Shown here piece by piece: positions 52,096-60,713 of a stretch of DNA of 64,000 bases. Origin of the DNA: Emcibacter sp048269205 (GTDB taxonomy: Bacteria > Pseudomonadota > Alphaproteobacteria > Sphingomonadales > Emcibacteraceae); assembly GCF_048269205.1 (NCBI RefSeq), contig NZ_JBLXJC010000002.1:687453-751452 (forward strand), in the 5' to 3' direction. The position numbers and the translations under genes are program-made. The stretch's first letter is position 1; each line of letters starts with the position of its first letter. Below the pieces are notes generated by a model. That model saw nothing but the letters and a program-made list of their open reading frames with translations. It had not been told where the DNA came from and made no database searches.

Positions 52096-55000
52096 ATGAG
52101 AATTCTTGGTTTCATTTCATTTATTTTCTATCTTTTCACCCTCTCAACTGCTCTGGCTGGCTCAACTGCCCTGGCTGGCAATTATACGGCAGACAATATC
52201 ACCAGTCTTGCGGTCCTGGACCGGGCAACGCCACTGGCGGATATGCTGGCGGAGGGAGCTGACCGGGATGTTACCGTTCAACTGGCGAAACCCGGGTCAA
52301 CTGATCCGGTGATCGAGGCGCTGGCAGAGGCCGGACAAAAGATCCACACCCTGCACCTGGTCAGCCACGGCGGCCCCGGTCATCTGATGATTGCCGGTAA
52401 GAGCCTGGATGCAGAGGCCCTTTCGGAAATGGGACGCAATTGGGTCCCATATCTCGCCTCCGACGCGGTGATCGTGCTTTACGGTTGTTCGGCCGGTGAA
52501 GGCACCGCCGGCCGTGAACTGGTGGATCGCCTCGCACGCGCCACCGGCGCCCGGGTTTTTGCCTCTTCGACCCGGACGGGCGCAAGGGCGCTCGGCGGCG
52601 ACTGGACCTTTGATGTCAGTTCCGATGCCGACACACCGGCCCCCCGGACCATCAGCGCCTTCAGCGCCGCCCACGACAGCTGGCCGGGCCTGCTGGCCGG
52701 AAGCACAAATGTCACCACTACTGCCGGCGATACAAGTGCCGGGTCCATACGGGCGGCGGCGGCCAATGCCAGTGATTTTCAATTTTTTTATTTTCAGCAC
52801 CTGGGATCAGCCGCGACGATCAATTTGGCCGGACCGTTGACATTCACCCACGCTGCAGCAGTTTCCTGGCAGTTTGACGGCACCACAACGAACCTGACCA
52901 TCGGCGGAGATACCATAAGTTCGGCGAACCACATCTACCTTCAATTGAATAATTCCTCCCATTTCATGACCATAAATTCAGATATCAACTTCACCGGCCC
53001 AGCGGATACCTTCCTTCTGCAGGGAGGTAATGCTACACTGAATGGCAGCATCGCCGATGTCGGCACCCTGCAGATCACCAGTAATGGTATTGCCACACTC
53101 GGCACAACCACATCCGCCACCAAGATCGACATCAATACCGGCGGGCTCCTGACATTCAATACTGACGCAGTCTACACCTCCGCTATTGAAATTGAAAATA
53201 CCGCCACCATTAACACTAACGGCCATGATGTCTCTTTCTCGGGCGCCTTCACCGACGACGGGAGCAACGTCCTGGTAAAGACCGGGATCGGCACCCTGAC
53301 CCTTAGCGGGACCAACACCGCCTCCGGCACCATGAGTGTCAATGTCGGAACTCTCTCGGTTGCATCCGACAACAATCTTAGTGCCGGCGCCCTGACCCTT
53401 AATGGCGGCACTCTCGCCGTCACCGGCGCCACCACCATCGACAATGCCATTTCTCTCGGAGCCTCCAGCGGCACTGTGACCAACAGCGCCGACGTCACTC
53501 TCTCCGGAATCATCTCTGGCGCCGGCAATCTGACCAAGGACGGGGCAAATATCCTGACCCTTAGCGGGACCAATACATATAGCGGCACGACGACTGTCAA
53601 TGGCGGAACGCTTTCCATTGCCGCAGACAATAATCTCGGCACAAGCGCGCTGACCCTCAACGGCGGTAACCTCGCCGTCACCGGCGCCACCACCATCGAC
53701 AATGCCATTTCTCTCGGAGCCTCCAGCGGCACCGTGACCAACAGCGCCGACTTTACCCTCTCCGGGGTCATTTCCGGCGCCGGCAATCTGACCAAGGACG
53801 GGGCAAATATCCTGACCCTAAGCGGGACCAATACATATAGCGGCACGACGACTGTCAATGGCGGAACGCTTTCCATTGCCGCAGACAATAATCTCGGCAC
53901 AGGCGCGCTGACCCTCAATGGCGGGGACCTGGCCGTCACCGGCGCTACAACCATCGACAATGCCGTCGCCCTCAACGCCGACGCCACCGTGACCACTTCC
54001 GCGAACGCCACACTCTCCGGAGCCATTGCCGGCACAGGTAGCCTGACCAAGGACGGTGCAAGCACCCTGACCCTGTCCGGCACCAACAGCTATTCCGGCA
54101 GCACGATCGTCAATGGAGGGACACTCTCCGTTGCCTCCGGCAGCAACCTCGGTACAGGCGCCGTTGCTCTCAATGGCGGCAACCTCGCCGTCACCGGCCC
54201 CACCACCATCGGCAATACTATCGAGCTCAATACCGTCGCCACGGTCATCACCTCCGCGAACGCAACGCTCTCGGGGATCATCTCCGGCACCGGCAACCTG
54301 GCCAAGGCGGGCGCCGGCACCCTGATCCTCTCCGGCACCAACAACTACACCGGAACCACCATGGTCAATGGCGGGACGCTGTCGATCGCTGCCGACAGCA
54401 ATCTCGGCGCAGGCGCCCTCACCCTTAATGGCGGCAATCTCGCCGTTACCGGCGTCACGACCATTGACAATGCCATCACCCTCAGCGCCGACGCTACAGT
54501 CACCAATATTGCGGACATGACGCTTTCGGGGACCGTCTCCGGTAGCGGCAACCTGATCAAGGCCGGGACAGGCACATTGACCTTGTCGGGCGCCAACAGC
54601 TATAGCGGCGGTACGGTAATTACCGATGGCACCCTGCAGATTGGCAACGGCGGCACCACGGGGTCTGTAAGCGGCGATATTACCAATGATGGTTCGCTGA
54701 TATTAGATCGGTCCGATGCCGTGACATTTGACAATGTGATCAGTGGTACGGGAAGCTTTACACAAGGGGGGGCAGGCAATACAAACCTTACCGGCATCAA
54801 CAGCTACACAGGCACAACGACCATTGACAATGGCCTCCTGTCCGTGAATGGCTCCATTGCCAGCTCCACCACGACTGTCAATGCAGCCGGCATCCTTGGC
54901 GGTTCCGGCACAGTAGGGACGGTAACCCTTAACGGCGGCGCCCTCGCCCCCGGTAATTCCATCGGCACTCTGACCGTCAACGGCAATGTCGATTTTACCA

Positions 55001-56448
55001 ATGGCGGCGCATATAAAGTCGAAGTTGATGCCGCCGGCAACAGCGACTTAATCACCGCCACCGGCACGGCAACCCTCACCAACGGTTCTGTGCAGGTGAT
55101 ACCCGAAGCAGGTGACTATGCACTTTCAACCGACTATACCATACTGACCACCGCCGGCGGTCTTGGGGGCACCACCTTCGACAGCGTCACGTCAACGCTG
55201 GCTTTTCTGACACCGACGCTGAGTTACGATGCCAATTCGGTATTTCTGAACCTGTCCCGAAATAATGTCAGTTTTGAGAGTGTGGCCGTCACAGGCAACC
55301 AACGCGTTGTTGCTACTGTTTTAAGTGACTTGTCAGACACAGCTGCCTTTGGCGATATTATAAGCAACCTGAGTTTACTGACCGAAACCGGCGCCCGGCA
55401 GGCCCTCGATAGCCTAAGCGGCGTGCAAAACACCTATGGCCAGGCCGCGGTTCCTCAAACCATGCAGCAGTTCCAGCAGGTGTTGTTCAACCGCAGCCAG
55501 CACCCCTCAGGCTCACGCAACCGGGCCGATGGCTCGAATATACTTCTTGCCTATAACGGCGACCTTTCTTTATTGGGACTTTCGTCGCTGGCAAACTCCG
55601 GACAAAATGAAAACACTACATCAGAACGCGGCTGGTGGCTCCAGGGTTTCGCTGGAACCCTCGAGATTGAGGACACGGCCGAGGCCGGCGGCTCGGACCT
55701 GGACAGCGCAGGTTTTGCAATGGGGCTGGACGTGCAATGGTATGATCTGGTCATCGGCCTTGCCGGAAGTTACGCCTCCACCGAAGGGGATACCCTGAAC
55801 GGCGATCTTGATATCGACAGTTATCAGGCCGCGATCTATGGCTTGTGGCAGCAAAATAGTTTATACGCCAACGGGACGCTAAGCTTCGGCTGGCACAACA
55901 CGAATGCCCGCCGCACTGTGACCGTGGGCAGCCTGGTTGACACTGCCCGGGCAGACTACGGCAGCACCAGTCTTGGCCTGGCTGTTGAGGTTGGTAAAAC
56001 ATACAAGCTGGACAAGGGCACTATGATAACGCCTTATGCAGGCCTTGCCTGGCAGTCCCTGAAACAGGACAGCTTTCATGAAACTGGCGCGGGCAGTATG
56101 AATCTGGCTATCGCCAAAGAAAAAACAGACGGTTTCAGAGCAATGCTCGGCACCCGTTTGCAGCGCACCCTGACCACTGGCAAGGGCATGACTTTAACGC
56201 CTTTCGTTGATCTCGCCTATGTCAGGGACGAGAGCAATATTTTTGAGTTGGACGCAGGTTTTGCCGCGGCCCCCAACAATAGATTCATAATAAAAGGCGC
56301 CGAGCTCGATAAAGACCGCGCCCGGCTGGGTGTTGGCGTGACGGGCTCATTGACTGAAAATACGACCCTTAATCTGGGGTATCAGGGCGAATTTGCCGGG
56401 TCCGACAAACAGCACAATGTGTCAGCCTCAATAAGATTACTTTGGTAA
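52096..56448 (+). CDS. Autotransporter with N-terminal DUF4347 domain and PATR repeats
   Basis: 1450 residues from ATG 52096 (AGGGG seven bases upstream). A signal peptide (ends near ALAGN) is followed by a DUF4347 domain at about 35-200, with the His in HLVSHGGPGH (His91) and Cys in LYGCSAGEG (Cys131), a pair like the caspase/CHAT dyad. A beta-helix passenger follows, with five tandem 85/86-residue units and a partial sixth (LTLSGTNTYSGTTTVNGGTL type, passenger-associated transport repeats). The C-terminal 270 residues (from GWWLQGFAGTLE near 1178) form an autotransporter barrel ending SIRLLW. It should be a surface protein secreted by its own barrel. Ligand and any proteolytic activity are unknown. 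Confidence 0.9.
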   Translation: MRILGFISFIFYLFTLSTALAGSTALAGNYTADNITSLAVLDRATPLADMLAEGADRDVTVQLAKPGSTDPVIEALAEAGQKIHTLHLVSHGGPGHLMIAGKSLDAEALSEMGRNWVPYLASDAVIVLYGCSAGEGTAGRELVDRLARATGARVFASSTRTGARALGGDWTFDVSSDADTPAPRTISAFSAAHDSWPGLLAGSTNVTTTAGDTSAGSIRAAAANASDFQFFYFQHLGSAATINLAGPLTFTHAAAVSWQFDGTTTNLTIGGDTISSANHIYLQLNNSSHFMTINSDINFTGPADTFLLQGGNATLNGSIADVGTLQITSNGIATLGTTTSATKIDINTGGLLTFNTDAVYTSAIEIENTATINTNGHDVSFSGAFTDDGSNVLVKTGIGTLTLSGTNTASGTMSVNVGTLSVASDNNLSAGALTLNGGTLAVTGATTIDNAISLGASSGTVTNSADVTLSGIISGAGNLTKDGANILTLSGTNTYSGTTTVNGGTLSIAADNNLGTSALTLNGGNLAVTGATTIDNAISLGASSGTVTNSADFTLSGVISGAGNLTKDGANILTLSGTNTYSGTTTVNGGTLSIAADNNLGTGALTLNGGDLAVTGATTIDNAVALNADATVTTSANATLSGAIAGTGSLTKDGASTLTLSGTNSYSGSTIVNGGTLSVASGSNLGTGAVALNGGNLAVTGPTTIGNTIELNTVATVITSANATLSGIISGTGNLAKAGAGTLILSGTNNYTGTTMVNGGTLSIAADSNLGAGALTLNGGNLAVTGVTTIDNAITLSADATVTNIADMTLSGTVSGSGNLIKAGTGTLTLSGANSYSGGTVITDGTLQIGNGGTTGSVSGDITNDGSLILDRSDAVTFDNVISGTGSFTQGGAGNTNLTGINSYTGTTTIDNGLLSVNGSIASSTTTVNAAGILGGSGTVGTVTLNGGALAPGNSIGTLTVNGNVDFTNGGAYKVEVDAAGNSDLITATGTATLTNGSVQVIPEAGDYALSTDYTILTTAGGLGGTTFDSVTSTLAFLTPTLSYDANSVFLNLSRNNVSFESVAVTGNQRVVATVLSDLSDTAAFGDIISNLSLLTETGARQALDSLSGVQNTYGQAAVPQTMQQFQQVLFNRSQHPSGSRNRADGSNILLAYNGDLSLLGLSSLANSGQNENTTSERGWWLQGFAGTLEIEDTAEAGGSDLDSAGFAMGLDVQWYDLVIGLAGSYASTEGDTLNGDLDIDSYQAAIYGLWQQNSLYANGTLSFGWHNTNARRTVTVGSLVDTARADYGSTSLGLAVEVGKTYKLDKGTMITPYAGLAWQSLKQDSFHETGAGSMNLAIAKEKTDGFRAMLGTRLQRTLTTGKGMTLTPFVDLAYVRDESNIFELDAGFAAAPNNRFIIKGAELDKDRARLGVGVTGSLTENTTLNLGYQGEFAGSDKQHNVSASIRLLW
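53278..54558 (+). repeat. Tandem coding repeats, 258/255-bp period
   Basis: Units start at 53278, 53536, 53794, 54049 and 54304, with a partial unit from 54559. The spacing is 258, 258, 255, 255 and 255 bases. Units 2 and 3 share long stretches of near-identical DNA over their first half, which suggests recent duplication, while the later ones have diverged. They encode the passenger beta-helix of the autotransporter. Confidence 0.9.
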
Positions 56449-56581
56449 GTAGCCTTAACTATCTTGCAAAAAAGGCCATCACAAACACAACATTATCTGA
56501 ACGTGGATAGGTTATTCAGTCTGCAGCCATATTATTCTTGTCACTATGGAAAAAGTGATGCCTGAAAGGACGAGACAACAA

Positions 56582-56875
56582 ATGAAAAAGAACTTGAAAT
56601 ATTTTACTCTGGTTTTTGCACTCTGCCTGAGCGCTTGTGGAGGTAAGTTTTCCGGTGAATATCGGGCCCTCCAGGGTGCGGTCGTCATGGATTTTAAACC
56701 CGATGGCAAAGTGAGCCAGTCAATGATTGGCAACCGAGTTGCAGACTTTGATTTTGAAAAAGACGGTGATGAGATAAAAGTATATATCGCACCGGGTCTG
56801 ACACAAATTTACAAAATCCAAAGCGATGATGTACTTATCGGTCCAGGCGGCATAACGCTGGTCAGAAAACGTTAA
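56582..56875 (+). CDS. Small lipoprotein of unknown function
   Basis: 97 residues. MKKNLKYFTLVFALCLSAC is a clear lipoprotein signal with the lipobox LSAC. The mature part (about 78 residues) has GEYRALQGAVVMDFKPDGKVSQS and ends GPGGITLVRKR. It reads like a small beta-rich domain (mostly strands with a DGKV turn), as in other short envelope lipoproteins. In-frame ATGs at 56546 and 56558 exist; 56582 is chosen for the signal-peptide fit. It lies 133 bases after the autotransporter and before a terminator. Confidence 0.75.
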   Translation: MKKNLKYFTLVFALCLSACGGKFSGEYRALQGAVVMDFKPDGKVSQSMIGNRVADFDFEKDGDEIKVYIAPGLTQIYKIQSDDVLIGPGGITLVRKR

Positions 56876-56950
56876 GCCGTTTTCCTCCCCTGATGCTTCC
56901 CTGTGATTTTTATTGATATAGCATTGATAATAAAAACCACCCCGTTTAGG

Positions 56951-56975
56951 GCCCCTTTGGGCTCCGGGGCTTTTT
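56951..56975 (+). terminator. Terminator after small lipoprotein gene
   Basis: GCCCC (56951-56955) pairs with GGGGC (56966-56970), followed by TTTTT. It lies just before the tRNA-like fragment at 56978. Confidence 0.6.
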
Positions 56976-56977
56976 AA

Positions 56978-57001
56978 TGGTTGCGGGGGCAGGATTTGAA
57001 C
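56978..57001 (-). repeat. Copy of the initiator tRNA 3' end (attachment-site-like)
   Basis: The 24 bases match 63891-63914, the CCA end, acceptor strand and T-arm of tRNA-fMet, with one mismatch (position 56990). Both copies have the same orientation and are preceded by the same 13 bases, AAAAACCACCCCG, at 56932-56944 and 63858-63870. No tRNA 5' part follows here. Integrases commonly duplicate tRNA 3' ends in this way. Confidence 0.65.
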
Positions 57002-57101
57002 TAAACCCATACTCCGACTTTTTAAGCCTGGCCGCATGATGATGTAAGTCCCTTGCCCACTCAACCTTAAACGACTTGATGCCTCAATCAGGAATGAGGA
57101 T

Positions 57102-57458
57102 TTATTCACCTGGCTGACATTCCCCGTTTTCCTCAAAATACTGCACCATCAACAGCATGGCATTACGGTTCTCATATCCTTCCCCATGGGTTTGGATGAA
57201 GCGGATAATCGCAGGCACATCGAATAATCGCTCCGGCGCCTTGCAAAAAAAAGCCTCAAGTTTGCCAGTCTCTTCAGTAAGTGTCGCCAGCAGGTCAAGA
57301 GCACCACCGACATAAGCTTGCAGAACCGGGTGGTCACTGCACTCACCAGGCACGGAATCACAGATCTCCGCGAACTGCTCTACAGTCAATGCAGATGCCC
57401 TGGTCGGGACTACAAAGAAAATTATCAGGAAAGTGATAATTGTTAAACGGCCAGTCAT
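57102..57458 (-). CDS. Exported Rap1a/Tai-like small protein
   Basis: 118 residues from ATG 57458, with GGGAG seven bases before it. A signal peptide (LTIITFLIIFFVVPTRASA) leads to a domain with CDSVPGECSDHPVLQAYVGGALDLL, FFCKAP and a C-terminal Cys. The Cys spacing and the AYVGGALD segment resemble the Rap1a/Tai fold known from type VI immunity proteins. Many secreted relatives have no toxin partner, and none is seen next to it. It is divergent from the DUF2975 gene. An upstream in-frame start at 57581 is unlikely. Confidence 0.65.
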   Translation of the reverse strand: MTGRLTIITFLIIFFVVPTRASALTVEQFAEICDSVPGECSDHPVLQAYVGGALDLLATLTEETGKLEAFFCKAPERLFDVPAIIRFIQTHGEGYENRNAMLLMVQYFEENGECQPGE

Positions 57459-57472
57459 TGGAGGTCTCCCGC

Positions 57473-57519
57473 TTGACAAAATTAATATAAAACGATAATT
57501 TATCATCATAAAACGATAA
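57473..57519 (+). promoter_or_regulatory. Promoter and repeated operator of DUF2975/XRE pair
   Basis: TTGACA (57473-57478) and TAATTT (57496-57501) are 17 bases apart. TAAAACGATAA occurs at 57488-57498 and 57509-57519, 21 bases apart (two helix turns), and GATAA-T-TTATC lies across the first. These may bind the XRE regulator encoded two genes on. Confidence 0.5.
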
Positions 57520-57535
57520 CACAAGAGAGGTTGAA

Positions 57536-58057
57536 ATGACCAGATATTTTTCTCAGTTGATCGCATGGGGCTGCCTCGCAATTCTTACACTTACACCTGT
57601 GGCCGCTCTTTTTTTTCTCATCAACATTGATAACTTCGCCAGCCTTGCCAGGCATAGTCTGGAATTGGGAATTCAATGGCAAACTGTCACTCAGTCTCAA
57701 TGGTATGGATTATGGTTTCTCACCATGCTCTACCTGCTCACCGGATTGAGCGGCCTTTATTTCCTGCGCCGTGCATTCGCCAATTTCGCGCGGGGAGAGT
57801 TATTTAACCACAACAACAGCCGGGACCTGCGACTGTTCTCGATCTTCCTTTTTGTGCAAGGACTTGCCAAGCCTGTACATCTGGCATTATCAAGCCTACT
57901 GTTATCCCTGAACCATCCCGCCGGCCAGCAGCTCATTTCTATCTCGTTGGGCAGCAGTGAAATCAAAGTGATCTCGCTGGCCATGATTCTATGGGTAATG
58001 AGTGACCTTCTGGTCAGGGGAAGTAAACTGGAAAGCGAAAATAAACAATTCATCTAG
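57536..58057 (+). CDS. DUF2975 membrane protein
   Basis: 173 residues with four membrane segments (about 8-30, 58-77, 95-118 and 138-160). Between the second and third is FARGELFNHNNSRDLRLFSIFLFVQG, typical of DUF2975 proteins. The function of the family is unknown. It is almost always encoded next to a short XRE-type regulator, as here, and a sensor or membrane partner of that regulator has been suggested by context only. GAGAGG lies five bases before the ATG. Confidence 0.85.
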   Translation: MTRYFSQLIAWGCLAILTLTPVAALFFLINIDNFASLARHSLELGIQWQTVTQSQWYGLWFLTMLYLLTGLSGLYFLRRAFANFARGELFNHNNSRDLRLFSIFLFVQGLAKPVHLALSSLLLSLNHPAGQQLISISLGSSEIKVISLAMILWVMSDLLVRGSKLESENKQFI

Positions 58058-58067
58058 GGTACCTGCC

Positions 58068-58286
58068 ATGCCTATCGTCGTTAATCTGGATGTCATGCTG
58101 GCCAAACGAAAAATACGCGGAAAAGATTTGGCGAATGCCGTTGGCATCACAGAACAAAACCTGTCCCTGTTACGCACCGGCAAGGTCAAGGGGGTGCGTT
58201 TCTCTACGCTTGAACAGATATGCCGGATACTGGAGTGCCAGCCGGGAGATATCCTTGAATATATCCCGGAGGAGGTACAACCTTAA
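58068..58286 (+). CDS. Small XRE-family (Cro/C1) regulator
   Basis: 72 residues, almost only a helix-turn-helix domain: MLAKRKIRGKDLANAVGITEQNLSLLRTGKVKGVRFSTLEQICRILECQPGDILEY (in the usual pattern; recognition helix near residues 28-38). It belongs to the YozG-like small regulators paired with DUF2975 proteins. AGGG lies eight bases before the ATG, and the gene starts ten bases after the DUF2975 stop, so they form an operon. Autoregulation through the repeated TAAAACGATAA site is plausible. Confidence 0.88.
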   Translation: MPIVVNLDVMLAKRKIRGKDLANAVGITEQNLSLLRTGKVKGVRFSTLEQICRILECQPGDILEYIPEEVQP

Positions 58287-58744
58287 AAACTGGCCCCCAA
58301 TATAACCCCGGCATTGCAAGTCCGACAGCGGAATTACTGCGGCTTGAACACCCCAGACTTCACTATATCGCTTTTGCCAGTTAACCGTTCGTTTCAGGGC
58401 AAGCGCAGAGCCTTCGACAACATGGTTCCGTCCGAGAACCGGCAGGCTCATTCACCCACCCCACTTACCAGATAAAACAAAGGCAGGATTTAGACGGAAG
58501 TTGTCTTACCCTTCCTCTCCTCGAAAGAAAGAGAGGTCGCATAATCCTCATCGGCAAAGCAAACCGCCTGGCAGTTACAATAGAATAAAAGCCTGCTCTA
58601 TTATAGCGGCAAGCCCAATGAGACGATTGACAAATGGGCAGATGTCGACGAAATTATGAAATATTGGGCAAAGTATACAGCCTATAAAATAGGTCTGGCT
58701 CAAAAAACGCCTGCAAACTGTACAAAACCTGAAGCATAGTACTG
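58287..58744. other. Gene-poor stretch with a possible coding remnant
   Basis: 458 bases. Most of it shows no coding, RNA or repeat signal. From about 58590 to 58740 one plus-strand frame is open without a start and reads LLYYSGKPNETIDKWADVDE and then KYWAKYTAYKIG before a TAG, a composition that looks coding. It may be the tail of a broken gene; no family was recognised. Confidence 0.35.
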
Positions 58745-59161
58745 ATGACAGCCTATGAACTCACAGAACTAACAATTAATGCAATGAACCGGCTGGATGC
58801 CAGCTGGGCGTTATTTCTGTCTGTTCATGCCGCACTTTTTGGGGGTATCGTTTACATTGACCGCCCGCTGAAACGAACCGAAAAAGCCGTGCTTATTATG
58901 GCTTATGGTACCGTTGCTTTTTATAATTATTACCTGATACGCATTTCACAAAAACTGCTTAGCGGCTTATATCAAGACCTTGCCGAGATACAAGAAATTC
59001 AGAAGCTGGAGTTACATACGCTGGAGTTTTTTAATCAGTTTAGCCAGTCGGCCTGGGGATGGGCCAGTCATGCTTTCACGATCACGGTTCATATGATTGC
59101 GTTAGTTGTAGTAGTCAGCGCCATCATTCTGGATGGCACTTTAAAACAAAACAAGACATGA
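58745..59161 (+). CDS. Small membrane protein of unknown function
   Basis: 138 residues, family not recognised. Three hydrophobic segments are visible (about 20-39, 47-66 and 105-127), with a charged middle (QKLLSGLYQDLAEIQEIQKLEL) likely helical. The N-terminal MTAYELTELTINAMNRLDASW is polar. No clear ribosome site precedes the ATG. The neighbours are remnants and the RND genes, so context gives little. It may be an accessory-region gene. Confidence 0.6.
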   Translation: MTAYELTELTINAMNRLDASWALFLSVHAALFGGIVYIDRPLKRTEKAVLIMAYGTVAFYNYYLIRISQKLLSGLYQDLAEIQEIQKLELHTLEFFNQFSQSAWGWASHAFTITVHMIALVVVVSAIILDGTLKQNKT

Positions 59162-59592
59162 GAACACATGGCCTGACAGTTCACAGCTGTTACATCGGGC
59201 TGCTCTACTTGAAATGATCGAATTAGGCCGGGGCCGCGCAGATACCGGAAAGCCGTCGGCTTTCCTCATCAACTTCAAAAAGAAACTTCAGGCCCCAGAT
59301 AGACAAACAAGCCCCCCAACAGTGATCCGACATCAACCATAAAACCACCAAAATCAAGCTCACGATCAGTTTCTGAATAAACGGCAGCTTGGCAAGGGAA
59401 CCGCCATATTTTGTCGCTACTGAAATGGCACCGGCAGAAAAAGCTTCTGCGCCGTGATAGTCGCTGCGGTCAACACTACCCCGGGTAAATATTATAGGTC
59501 ACTTGCTCGCTTGCCTCGTGAATCGGCTCACCTTAAAATATGCTGCACGAATCAGAGCAGCGTTTTCTTTTGGGACGGGGATTATAACTTTC
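59162..59592. other. Intergenic stretch with minus-strand coding remnant
   Basis: A minus-strand frame from about 59500 to a TAA at 59223 is open for about 90 codons without an ATG. It reads HGAEAFSAGAISVATKYGG, then LAKLPFIQKLIVSLILVVLW, a membrane-like segment. It looks like the end of a broken membrane protein gene. The 90 bases before 59593 may hold the RND promoter; no clear boxes were seen. Confidence 0.35.
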
Positions 59593-60693
59593 ATGCATTA
59601 TTTTGTAAAAATTGCTTTTGGTTTTACTGCCATGCTGTTTCTGAGCGCATGCGACAATGAAAACACGCCCCAACAGGGAGAAGCGGTCCGCGCTATTAAA
59701 CCCTTTTACGTGAGTGAACCTGTGGGCGGGGATATCAGGCAGTTCAGCGGCTCAATAGAAGCTGCAGATGTGTCAGCTCTCAGCTTCAATGTGTCGGGAT
59801 CGGTAATCACTGTTCTTGTCAGTGCCGGGGAAAGCGTTACCAAAGACCAGATACTGGCCACACTCGACCCCGAACCGTTCAACATAGATGTTATTTCCGC
59901 CGAGGCCCAACTCAAGTCCGCGAGGGCGACCGTCGAAAACAAGGAAGCCGATCTGGAACGGCAAAAAGAGCTTTTTGCCAAAGGGTGGGTGACCAAGGCT
60001 GCCTTTGACCAGGTACAACTCGCCTATGATTCTGCTCGTAATGAAGTCACCCTGGCTCAATCACGCCTGAACTCTGCCATCCGCAATCATAAAAATGCCA
60101 CTTTGCGCGCCCCCTTCGAAGGCGTTATCGCAGAGAGATCTATAGAGCCGTTCACCGAAATCGCAACTGGCCAGACCGCTTTTCTGATCAACTCCCAGGG
60201 TGCATTGGAAGTCACTATCCTGGTCCCCGCCAAACTGATATCACGCCTGGCCATCGGCCAGCCGGTTAGCGTTTCGAGCAATTCAGTTTCTTCCTGCGGC
60301 TGTGAAGCGCGAATAACGGAGATTGGATCGGCCGCAGAAGTCACAAATGCAGTGGCTGTAAAGGCAACCCTCTATGATCCACCGGCCGCACTTCTGCCAG
60401 GTACGGCAGCCGAAGCCACTATCGCGCTTGCCGGTCAAGATTCCAACAGGGGATATCTGGTCCCGCTCGTCGCGATTTCTCCCGCTCAGGCGTCCGGCGG
60501 CGCATTTGTATTCAAATATGTCGAAGAAACAGGAACAGTTAAAAAGGTACAAATCAAAGGCACGGCCGGACGAGACAATCTTATTGCCGTGACCCAGGGT
60601 GTCGAGCCCGGCGACATCCTGGCGGCTGCCGGTGTTAGTTTCCTGAGAGACGGTCAAAAGGTTAAACTCCTCAACAACCGAGCCAATCCGTAA
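59593..60693 (+). CDS. RND efflux periplasmic adaptor (membrane fusion) lipoprotein
   Basis: 366 residues. Lipobox LFLSAC follows MHYFVKIAFGFTAM. The biotinyl-lipoyl-like halves are ALSFNVSGSVITVLVSAGESVTKDQILATLD (in part) and ATLRAPFEGVIAERSIEPFTEIATGQ, with a coiled-coil hairpin between them (about residues 95-155). A beta-barrel and membrane-proximal domain complete it. It links the RND pump to an outer-membrane channel. ATG 59593 fits the signal; an earlier in-frame start at 59503 adds no homology. It starts a two-gene operon with the permease. Confidence 0.9.
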   Translation: MHYFVKIAFGFTAMLFLSACDNENTPQQGEAVRAIKPFYVSEPVGGDIRQFSGSIEAADVSALSFNVSGSVITVLVSAGESVTKDQILATLDPEPFNIDVISAEAQLKSARATVENKEADLERQKELFAKGWVTKAAFDQVQLAYDSARNEVTLAQSRLNSAIRNHKNATLRAPFEGVIAERSIEPFTEIATGQTAFLINSQGALEVTILVPAKLISRLAIGQPVSVSSNSVSSCGCEARITEIGSAAEVTNAVAVKATLYDPPAALLPGTAAEATIALAGQDSNRGYLVPLVAISPAQASGGAFVFKYVEETGTVKKVQIKGTAGRDNLIAVTQGVEPGDILAAAGVSFLRDGQKVKLLNNRANP

Positions 60694-60713
60694 AAGCTGA
60701 CCGGAGAATACTG

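Noticed and set aside
53172..54086. Long minus-strand open frame opposite the autotransporter
   Set aside because: It mirrors the repeat units of the real gene, is made of repeated low-complexity peptide and has no family similarity.
53278..54558. CRISPR-like repeat array
   Set aside because: The period is about 255-258 bases, the repeats are coding and in frame, and there are no short spacers; it is a passenger repeat array.
56978..57090. Second complete tRNA gene
   Set aside because: Only the 3' 24 bases match; no D-arm, anticodon stem or acceptor 5' strand can be folded from the following bases.
57102..57458. Type VI immunity protein with toxin
   Set aside because: The domain resembles Rap1a/Tai, but no effector, VgrG, Hcp or PAAR gene is present in the window.
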